From JAVKFF01 sp040226215 (GTDB taxonomy: Bacteria > Pseudomonadota > Alphaproteobacteria > DSM-16000 > Inquilinaceae): a stretch of DNA of 43,000 bases. Below are positions 31,770-38,136 of the stretch, piece by piece (within the stretch, counting starts at the first letter, position 1; each line of letters starts with the position of its first letter). The position numbers and the translations under genes were made by a program. The DNA is taken from contig JAVKFF010000025.1 in the NCBI GenBank assembly GCA_040226215.1, positions 1 to 43,000 on the forward strand, written 5' to 3'. The notes beneath the pieces were generated by a model. It was not told the DNA's origin, searched no databases, and saw only the letters and a program-made list of their open reading frames with translations.

Positions 31770-33067
31770 CGGTCCTCAGGCGCCGCTGCGCGGTCTACAC
31801 CCGCAAGTCCTCCGAGGAGGGGCTCGACCAGGCCTTCAACAGCCTCGACGCCCAGCGCGAGGCCTGTACCGCCTTCATCGCCAGCCAGAAGGCCGAGGGC
31901 TGGATCCCCCTGCCCGACCGCTACGACGATGGCGGCGTCTCCGGCGGCACTTTGGAGCGTCCGGCCCTGAAGCGGCTGCTGGCCTATATCGAGGCGGGGC
32001 TGGTCGACATCGTCGTGGTCTACAAGATCGACCGGCTGTCCCGCGCCCTGATGGATTTCGCCCGCCTGGTCGAGCTCTTCGACCGGCACCAGGTGACCTT
32101 CGTCTCGGTCACCCAGTCCTTCAACACCACCACCTCCATGGGCCGGCTCACCCTCAACATTCTGCTCTCCTTCGCCCAGTTCGAGCGCGAGGTGGCGGGC
32201 GAGCGCATCCGCGACAAGGTTGCCGCCAGCCGGAGGAAGGGCTTGTGGATGGGCGGCCACCCGCCACTCGGCTACGACGTCGTCGACCGCAGGCTGGTGG
32301 TGAACGAGGCCGAGGTGGCGACCGTGCGCCTGATCTTCAGCCGCTTCCTGGAGATCGGCTCGGCCACCACGCTCGCCCGCCAGCTGGCCGAAGAGGGCGT
32401 CACCACCAAGCGCGGCCGGCCGGTCGACAAGGGCTTCGTCTACAAGCTGCTGGCCAACCGGGTCTACATCGGCCTGGCCGTGCACAAGGGCGAGGCCTAT
32501 CCGGGCCAGCACGCAGCCATCATCGACCGGGATCTCTGGGACAGGGTGCACGCCATCCTCAAGGAGAGCCCGCGGACCCGGGCGGCGAAGACCAGGGCGC
32601 AGACGCCCGCCCTGCTGAAGGGCCTGCTCTACGGTCCCTCCGGCCGGGCGATGACGCCGACCCACACACGGCGGAGGCAGAAGCTCTACCGCTACTATGT
32701 CGACCACGCCCTGCTGAAGGGTGGCCAGGCCACCTCCCCTGCCGCTCGGGTGCCGGCCGCCGCCGTCGAGGGCGCGGTGATCGACCAGCTACGCCAGCTT
32801 CTCCGCAGTCCCGAGATCGTGGTCGGCACCTGGAAGGCGCTCAGGGCCGAGGGCGAGGCTGTCGCGGAAGCGCAAGTCCGCGACGCCATCCACGGCTTCG
32901 ACGCGCTCTGGGACGAACTGTTCCCGGCCGAGCAGGCGCGTATCGTCCAGCTGCTTGTCGAGAAGGTCCGGGTCGACGATGACGGGCTGGCGATCACCCT
33001 CCGCACCGACGGGTTGACACGGCTGTGGCGGGAGGTCGGGGGACCGGCCAAGCGGGCGGCGGCGTGA
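31766..33067 (+). CDS. Large serine recombinase (integrase of the 26.8-33.5 kb element)
   Basis: A complete 433-residue recombinase. The N-terminal resolvase domain starts RCAVYTRKSSEEGLDQAFNS with active-site S15 (YTRKS), then VVYKIDRLSRALMDFARLVE and the long helix. The Recombinase domain covers about 165-270 (GGHPPLGYDVVDRRLVVNEA). The rest is a basic zinc-ribbon/coiled region (RRRQKLYRYYVDHALLKGGQ, RVPAAAVEGAVIDQLRQLLR). It starts inside the DUF2924 stop (ATGA) and ends on the next start (TGATG), so three genes are coupled. Such enzymes integrate DNA at short att sites without high-energy cofactors. Close duplicate of 1-1197. Confidence 0.95.
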   Translation: MTVLRRRCAVYTRKSSEEGLDQAFNSLDAQREACTAFIASQKAEGWIPLPDRYDDGGVSGGTLERPALKRLLAYIEAGLVDIVVVYKIDRLSRALMDFARLVELFDRHQVTFVSVTQSFNTTTSMGRLTLNILLSFAQFEREVAGERIRDKVAASRRKGLWMGGHPPLGYDVVDRRLVVNEAEVATVRLIFSRFLEIGSATTLARQLAEEGVTTKRGRPVDKGFVYKLLANRVYIGLAVHKGEAYPGQHAAIIDRDLWDRVHAILKESPRTRAAKTRAQTPALLKGLLYGPSGRAMTPTHTRRRQKLYRYYVDHALLKGGQATSPAARVPAAAVEGAVIDQLRQLLRSPEIVVGTWKALRAEGEAVAEAQVRDAIHGFDALWDELFPAEQARIVQLLVEKVRVDDDGLAITLRTDGLTRLWREVGGPAKRAAA

Positions 33068-33349
33068 TGGCGGGGAAGACGGTGACGGTGCGGGTGCCGA
33101 TGGCCTTCACCCGCCGCGGCGGCCGTAAAGTCGTGGTCGTGCCGGATGGTGCCGATGCCTGGGCGCCGGCGCCGCGGGTCGACGGGACGCTCGTCAGGGC
33201 GCTGGCCCGAGCGCATCGCTGGCAGCGGATGCTGGATGAGGGGAAGTTCGCGACGATCGGGGAGATGGCGAAGACTGAAGGCGTCTCAGCTGCATACATC
33301 AGCCGCGTACTCCGCCTCAACCTGCTGGCCCCCGACATCGTCGAGGCGA
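31871..33349 (+). repeat. Long direct repeat, copy 2
   Basis: Gapless match to 1-1479 in the same orientation, offset 31,870. The left limit shown is only where copy 1 leaves the window. The right limit, 33349, is a sharp loss of identity within the HTH gene. Confidence 0.9.
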
Positions 33350-33486
33350 CTCTTGACGGAACGAGAACGCTGGAAACTACGACCGGCGTGATGGCAGTGA
33401 AATTGCCACAGGAATGGTCGAGGCAACGGCGGACTTTGGTGACCGATCTCCTGCCACAGGGCTCCAGTTGTGACCTGCTCCCTTGA
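33067..33486 (+). CDS. Recombinase-linked HTH protein with replaced C-terminus
   Basis: A 139-residue product. It follows the recombinase with a TGATG overlap and is nearly identical to the protein at 1197-1571 up to LLAPDIVEA, including the HTH (IGEMAKTEGVSAAYISRVLR). After base 33349 the reading frame runs into unrelated DNA and encodes TLDGTRTLETTTGVMAVKLP and a further 25 residues that do not resemble the family. The native tail is therefore lost, probably through a recombination event. DNA binding may be retained. The 160 bp after its stop are without recognisable genes. Confidence 0.72.
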   Translation: MAGKTVTVRVPMAFTRRGGRKVVVVPDGADAWAPAPRVDGTLVRALARAHRWQRMLDEGKFATIGEMAKTEGVSAAYISRVLRLNLLAPDIVEATLDGTRTLETTTGVMAVKLPQEWSRQRRTLVTDLLPQGSSCDLLP

Positions 33487-33650
33487 GACTCCCTTGGTTG
33501 GTACGGGTATACATCATTTGGTAAGCTGCTACCTTAGGTGACCTTGGCGAGGGGAAAATTTACGGGGCCTTGTTCACCTGACAGTCTCTGGACCACGGCG
33601 CGGCCCGTTTACTACGCTTTGTCAGTCAAAATAGACCGTGAGGATGAGAT

Positions 33651-33860
33651 TTATTCTCGTAAGTGAGTGAGCTTGTCCCAAACCCACTGCATGAGCGACA
33701 GTACAACAAACCCGACTGCCGCGAGCAGAATGTAGCGGAACTCCCAAAATAAAGTGCCGCGCAACTGCCCGAGGTTTTCATAAGCGACCCAAGCGAGGGC
33801 CGACAGCGTCAGAACGAGCGCGAGGCCTATGATATGTTTCACTGGCATGCGCAGACTCAT
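33651..33860 (-). CDS. Small two-helix membrane protein of the Rieske operon
   Basis: A 69-residue protein with two hydrophobic segments (IIGLALVLTLSALAWVAY and YILLAAVGFVVLSLMQWVW) joined by a short polar loop, and a charged C-terminus (DKLTHLRE). ATG at 33860 overlaps the stop of the gene before it (ATGA). It is the last gene of the leftward membrane operon and could be a small subunit or assembly factor of that complex. No family recognised. Confidence 0.7.
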   Translation of the reverse strand: MSLRMPVKHIIGLALVLTLSALAWVAYENLGQLRGTLFWEFRYILLAAVGFVVLSLMQWVWDKLTHLRE

Positions 33861-34627
33861 TCTTCTCCGGCGATACGAATGCTGTCCGTGCTAACGCGAA
33901 ACACCAGCACATCCCCGCGTCGGAAGACCTGTCCATCAATCTCGACCAGAATGCCGACATGCGCAAGCGCATCGTCCGGCAGGGGCCCTCCATCCGAGCC
34001 GCCAAGAACGAGGAACTCTTCCCCCTCGATGGGCGCGGTGGTCACGAAGACGGGCGGAACGCCGCCAATGAGGCAGACACCGGCGCAGGCGCGATGGGCG
34101 ATCCCATCACCAGGGCGCATGGCGCCAGAATAGCACTTGCCGTCGCAGATCTCGCCAGTCAGTCGCCAGTGTCCAAGGTCCTGGTCCTCCGGCAAGGCAA
34201 CGGTGGGGCCGTCGACCGCCCGCAAGCCGTTCTCTCCGTTAAGTAGTTGAACCATGTCGAGATCGCCGCGGTTCAGAGCGACTCCTGAAATCTCGACAAG
34301 TTGTCCATCCAGTGTCTCAGCCCTGTCCTGCACCCCGCGCTTGCCATTACCTGAAAGCAAAAGGACATGGCCGGCCGGAAACCGCTCGCTCTCCACGACG
34401 TGAAGCATCGGGTAAGGCGCCGCCGAAATCATGCCGGTTACCGTCTGACGCCCCCAATCGAAGCGGAAGGCGCCGCTCCCAGGATCGTTTTGGGTCGACG
34501 CGATCACATAGGCGGAGAACCCGAACAAGAGGACGAGCCCACCCGCCAACGCCAACATAAACCGGCGCGTGCTCTTCGGTGCGGTGGCCCAGCCTATGAA
34601 GAAGGTGTCGTCTTGGCGCGCGCTCAT
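33857..34627 (-). CDS. Membrane-anchored Cys-motif protein of the Rieske operon
   Basis: A 256-residue protein. One N-terminal membrane anchor (FMLALAGGLVLLFGFSAYVI, about residues 23-42) leaves a large domain outside the cytoplasm. The domain is beta-rich (VTGMISAAPYPMLHV; LDGQLVEISGVALNRG) and contains the block EICDGKCYSGAMRPGDG with RACAGVCLIGGVPPVFV: two CxxxC pairs plus a His that could hold a cofactor or metal. The ATG overlaps the Rieske-membrane gene stop (ATGA), and its own stop overlaps the next gene likewise. I know this Cys pattern only from uncharacterised proteins. Its co-translation with a Rieske membrane protein suggests a redox or assembly role. Confidence 0.78.
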   Translation of the reverse strand: MSARQDDTFFIGWATAPKSTRRFMLALAGGLVLLFGFSAYVIASTQNDPGSGAFRFDWGRQTVTGMISAAPYPMLHVVESERFPAGHVLLLSGNGKRGVQDRAETLDGQLVEISGVALNRGDLDMVQLLNGENGLRAVDGPTVALPEDQDLGHWRLTGEICDGKCYSGAMRPGDGIAHRACAGVCLIGGVPPVFVTTAPIEGEEFLVLGGSDGGPLPDDALAHVGILVEIDGQVFRRGDVLVFRVSTDSIRIAGEE

Positions 34628-35673
34628 CGGTCGGCCTCCGGCAGGATAAGGGGAGCAACCGCGGTGCCAGGCGGATGCGCTTGGGTGCGGATCATCACCG
34701 TCCCCTTTTCGAGCTTCAGGTCGTAGGTCGGAATCTTCTCCGTGAAAGGCGCCGGCGCGCACCCATCCTGGGGATTATACTGAAAGCCGTGCCAGGGGCA
34801 GGTTATACAGCCATCGACAATGCGGCCTTCGCCCAAGGGCCCGTTTTGGTGAGCGCAGGCGTTCGACACAGCCGAGAGCGTGTTGCCGAGCCTGAACACG
34901 GCGGCGCGTTCATCTCCCTTTATGGGGATGACTACCGCAGTTCCATCGGCGATATCGCGGTGATCACTGACCGCAATCCATTCCCCGCCCACCTCCGAGC
35001 GCCGCTCGCGCCGCGCCTTGAGAGCGGCGGCAAGATGCAAGCCGCTGACCGATAGTGCGCCGCCCCCCGCGATTATGGTGAAGAAGGGATTGTCCGCGTC
35101 CTGGAGATAGCCCAGCGCGAAATGTGCGACAGCGGCCGCATAGGCTGGGTAGATCAAAAGATGGAGCGCCTTCCAGATTGGTGCTGACAAGAAGGCGAGC
35201 CAGAAGTCGTGGCTGGTGGCCGCCAGGATCAGCAAGATGGCTAGGGCGATGACGCCAAAGCGTTCGAACGGATAGCCAAGCAGCGTCCCCGATGACCGGT
35301 CAGCGGCCAACAGCGCCTCAATCTGCGTCATATCGCTGAATGCGTAATACCAGCCCAGCACGTAAACCACATGGGTCAAGGCCACTATTGCCGTGAGTAC
35401 GCCAAAATGACGGCGGTTGTAGAGCAGTGGCAAAAAGCGTGGATTGAGCCGGGCCAGCGGGCCGATACACATGATCACCGTGAGCATCAGAAAGGCGCAG
35501 CTACCAAACGCCCGCATGCGCACAATGGCGCCGTCCACCGGTCGCGTCACATCGGAGTTGGCGACTCCGATGCGGAGGAACACAAGGACATAGACCACCA
35601 CGCAGATCAACAGAACGGCGTCGTACACGTACTTATTCGGGTTCCATTGAACGGGAACAAATTTGACGCTCAT
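34624..35673 (-). CDS. Ferric-reductase-like membrane protein with C-terminal Rieske domain
   Basis: A 349-residue inner-membrane electron-transfer protein. About six helices (for example LICVVVYVLVFLRIGV, FGVLTAIVALTHVVYVLGWY, LHLLIYPAYAAAVAHFALGY) contain His residues spaced as in ferric-reductase/YedZ haem-b domains. Residues about 230-335 form a Rieske domain: CAHQNGPLGEG and CPWHGFQYN give CxH and CxxH ligands for a [2Fe-2S] cluster. The domain is predicted to sit on the same side as the C-terminus. Coupled by ATGA overlaps to genes on both sides. It could pass electrons between quinol/haem and the soluble Rieske-fusion enzymes encoded divergently; partner and direction are inferred. Confidence 0.87.
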   Translation of the reverse strand: MSVKFVPVQWNPNKYVYDAVLLICVVVYVLVFLRIGVANSDVTRPVDGAIVRMRAFGSCAFLMLTVIMCIGPLARLNPRFLPLLYNRRHFGVLTAIVALTHVVYVLGWYYAFSDMTQIEALLAADRSSGTLLGYPFERFGVIALAILLILAATSHDFWLAFLSAPIWKALHLLIYPAYAAAVAHFALGYLQDADNPFFTIIAGGGALSVSGLHLAAALKARRERRSEVGGEWIAVSDHRDIADGTAVVIPIKGDERAAVFRLGNTLSAVSNACAHQNGPLGEGRIVDGCITCPWHGFQYNPQDGCAPAPFTEKIPTYDLKLEKGTVMIRTQAHPPGTAVAPLILPEADR

Positions 35674-36059
35674 TGCCCGTCTCCGGTCGCGGCCGGTTCG
35701 CCCGCCGGCACCTCAAGAGGCACCGCCCGTTGCTCCACCGGTCCCTGCTGGCGAACCAGCAAGGCAGCGGTGAGAATTACCGCGATCAGCACGGCGAGAA
35801 CGACCGCGAGCGCATCTTGTACCCGGCGCGGCGGCCGATGGCGGTTGTCTGGTTGATCGCGACCGCGCTCCAGGATGGCCCAGCGCCAGAGGACGAGCGG
35901 CCAGATCATCACGATCCCTGGCATCAAGAGAGGGCGAAAAATATAAGCGCCGCGCGCGTCCGGAGCGACCCGTTCGATACCCCAGAGCAGGAAGACTGCC
36001 GCGACGGCGACACCAGCTATCGCGTAAATCTGGAGGATGGAGAGAAGGGAGTAGCTCAT
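35670..36059 (-). CDS. Small membrane protein, first gene of the Rieske operon
   Basis: A 129-residue protein with two or three hydrophobic segments (ILQIYAIAGVAVAAVFLLWG, FRPLLMPGIVMIWPLVLW, ALAVVLAVLIAVILTAALLV), basic linkers (RDQPDNRHRPPRR) and a polar C-terminus. The stop overlaps the Rieske-membrane gene start (ATGA). No recognised family. Position and coupling suggest a subunit of the same membrane complex. Confidence 0.7.
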   Translation of the reverse strand: MSYSLLSILQIYAIAGVAVAAVFLLWGIERVAPDARGAYIFRPLLMPGIVMIWPLVLWRWAILERGRDQPDNRHRPPRRVQDALAVVLAVLIAVILTAALLVRQQGPVEQRAVPLEVPAGEPAATGDGQ

Positions 36060-36474
36060 GGGCGCTGGTCACGTACTGGCATATTTCAAGGTATCCGCGT
36101 GTTCCGCGCGGTCTCATCATCACGCATTTCGCGGCGTACGCACGAATATGTGCTACCCTCCACTTCCATTTGGCTACGCTCGCGATCACGATCGTGCACC
36201 GAAACTTCATGAATGGCGAGCGGTCTCCGTCCTATCTGGGGACTGAGGAAGGCGGTCCGCCTCGGATCGGGGCACTCAACCGCCAGACTTCCGCCATCCG
36301 GATCGCCCACCGATCACCAAGGCTTCTCGAATGGCCAGCTGTCAGTCTAGGTGCATTCAGCCCCAGCCCTCATTGCGATGAGGATGGGACTGACAGACCT
36401 TCCGGGCAAGAAAGATGCATGAAGGCGCCCCCGCACGTAACGCGGCGCAGAAAACGTCGACGAGGCTTCCCCCA
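36060..36474. promoter_or_regulatory. Divergent intergenic region of the Rieske locus
   Basis: This 415-bp gap between the two divergent units should contain both promoters. It has no convincing gene. A 10-bp palindrome CACGATCGTG lies at 36185-36194. I saw no strong sigma-70 promoter or terminator by eye. Confidence 0.45.
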
Positions 36475-38085
36475 ATGAACAAGACGTCCGTAGCGCGGCT
36501 CGACGAGCTTGCCGATCGCAAACCGGTCTATGCCCTAGTCGGAGAAGTCGATCTTGTAGTGGTTCGCTTCGACCATGAGGTCTCGGTTTTTTACGGCCGC
36601 TGCCTGCATCGCGGCGCGCTGATGTCGGACGGACATGTGCAAGGCCGCAATTTGATCTGCGGCGTTCACAATTGGGACTACCGTCTCGATACCGGCGTAT
36701 CGGAATACGCCAATAAGGAAGCGCTGCCGAAATTCACCGCCTGGATGGAGGACGGCCAGGTCTTCGTTGATGCCGACGAGATCGACGCCTGGGCCGAAGA
36801 CCACCCCCAGCCATTCAACCGCAAGGCCTATCTCGGCCTTTACGCCGACACCAGACACGGTACCGCCGAGGAACCCTATACCGGCCTCATTCATCAATAT
36901 GCTCGCGACGGTCTGAGTAAGACAGGGCATCACGGGGCAGTGGACGCGATGGGTGTGCCACGCGGTGACCTGCCCGATTGGGACGATATCCAACTCTTGA
37001 CTGCGCAACTGCATCGCGCGCCGCTTCTGGATGACGAGCCGGTGGGCACTGATGTGGTGATCGGTCCCAACGCACAATTACCACTGACGCTCGCCATCCC
37101 CCTTTTGGTCTCTGACATGAGCTTTGGCGCGCTGTCCGCACCGGCAAAAATCGCACTGGCGAGGGGGGCAGAATTGGCCGGCACCGGCATTTGTTCGGGC
37201 GAAGGCGGGATGTTGCCGGACGAGCAAGCGGCCAATAGCCGGTATTTTTATGAACTCGCATCCGCCCGGTTCGGCTTCGCCTGGGAAAAGGTTGCCATGG
37301 TCCAGGCATTCCATTTCAAGGGCGGTCAAGGCGCAAAAACGGGCACTGGCGGCCATTTGCCAGGCGCCAAGGTCACGGGCCAGATCGCCGAAGTCCGGGG
37401 GCTGAAGGAAGGCGAGGACGCGATTTCGCCGCCACGCTTCCCGGAGTGGACCCAACCGGCGCAGTTAAGGCAGTTCGCTGATGAGGTGAGGGACCGCACC
37501 GGGGGAATCCCGATCGGCTACAAGCTGTCCGCGCAGCACATCGAAAAGGATATCGACGCGGCACTCGACGTCGGTGTCGACTATATCATTCTAGATGGCA
37601 GAGGCGGTGGTACGGGTGCAGCACCAATCATCTTTCGCGATAATATCTCGGTTCCCACAATTCCGGCGCTTGCCCGCGCACGCCGCCATCTCAATCGGCT
37701 CGGCCGGGGCGATGTGACCCTGATTATCACCGGCGGTCTGCGCAAACCGGCCGACTTCATTAAGGCACTGGCCTTGGGTGCTGATGCGGTCGCGCTTTCC
37801 AACGCGGCCATCCAGGCGATCGGCTGCCTGGCTATGCGCGCCTGCCACACCAACAATTGCCCGGTCGGCATCGCCACCCAGAAGCCGCATTTGGTCAGCC
37901 GCCTCGTGGTGGAGAAATCGGCGCAGCAACTGCAAAACTTCTTCGCCGCGTCGACGGAACTCATGCAGGTGATGGCGCGAGCTTGCGGCCATCGCCACCT
38001 GTCGGACTTCGCTATCGACGACCTCACCACTTGGAAGCGGGAGATGGCCGATTTGACCGGCATCACCTACGGCGGCGTCGCCTGA
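36475..38085 (+). CDS. Rieske domain fused to glutamate-synthase FMN/Fe-S domain
   Basis: A 536-residue soluble fusion. Residues 1-105 are a Rieske domain with ligands C43/H45 (CLHRGALM) and C62/H65 (CGVHNWDYR). Residues about 165-530 match the GltS FMN-binding barrel: LLVSDMSFGALSAPAKIALA, GICSGEGGMLPDE, FKGGQGAKTGTGGHLPG, DYIILDGRGGGTGAAP and LIITGGLRKPADFIKALALG. GCLAMRACHTNNCPVG supplies three cysteines for a 3Fe-4S cluster. The glutaminase domain and C-terminal beta-helix of full GltB are absent. The start at 36475 is where the conserved part begins. It lies 51 bp before the Rieske-ThDP gene. It should carry out FMN-dependent amination or oxidation fed by Rieske electrons; the true substrate is unknown. 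Confidence 0.9.
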   Translation: MNKTSVARLDELADRKPVYALVGEVDLVVVRFDHEVSVFYGRCLHRGALMSDGHVQGRNLICGVHNWDYRLDTGVSEYANKEALPKFTAWMEDGQVFVDADEIDAWAEDHPQPFNRKAYLGLYADTRHGTAEEPYTGLIHQYARDGLSKTGHHGAVDAMGVPRGDLPDWDDIQLLTAQLHRAPLLDDEPVGTDVVIGPNAQLPLTLAIPLLVSDMSFGALSAPAKIALARGAELAGTGICSGEGGMLPDEQAANSRYFYELASARFGFAWEKVAMVQAFHFKGGQGAKTGTGGHLPGAKVTGQIAEVRGLKEGEDAISPPRFPEWTQPAQLRQFADEVRDRTGGIPIGYKLSAQHIEKDIDAALDVGVDYIILDGRGGGTGAAPIIFRDNISVPTIPALARARRHLNRLGRGDVTLIITGGLRKPADFIKALALGADAVALSNAAIQAIGCLAMRACHTNNCPVGIATQKPHLVSRLVVEKSAQQLQNFFAASTELMQVMARACGHRHLSDFAIDDLTTWKREMADLTGITYGGVA

Positions 38086-38136
38086 GCCCGGGCCGCGTTC
38101 CACGCGATCAAATGCGCCAAAAGAAAGTGATCGGCC

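Larger units (their letters stand above)
26795..33486. mobile_element. Compact integrative element (satellite-like island or prophage remnant)
   Basis: The element starts four bases after the LysR stop and ends with the recombinase-associated HTH gene. Content: DNA methyltransferase, small terminase, HTH protein, unknown, AlpA-like protein and unknown on the minus strand; small ORF, DUF2924, serine recombinase and HTH on the plus strand. There are no large terminase, portal, capsid, tail or lysis genes. Exact attachment sites were not found, so the limits are those of the gene content. Confidence 0.6.

Noticed and set aside
31682..32707. Long minus-strand frame opposite the serine recombinase
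   Set aside because: It is the antisense shadow of a recombinase with clear catalytic motifs; high GC keeps the opposite frame open. The same kind of shadow exists on the plus strand at 30-1013 and 31636-32982.
36185..36194. 10-bp palindrome CACGATCGTG as a specific operator
   Set aside because: Such short GC-balanced palindromes are expected by chance at this length; no second copy supports it.
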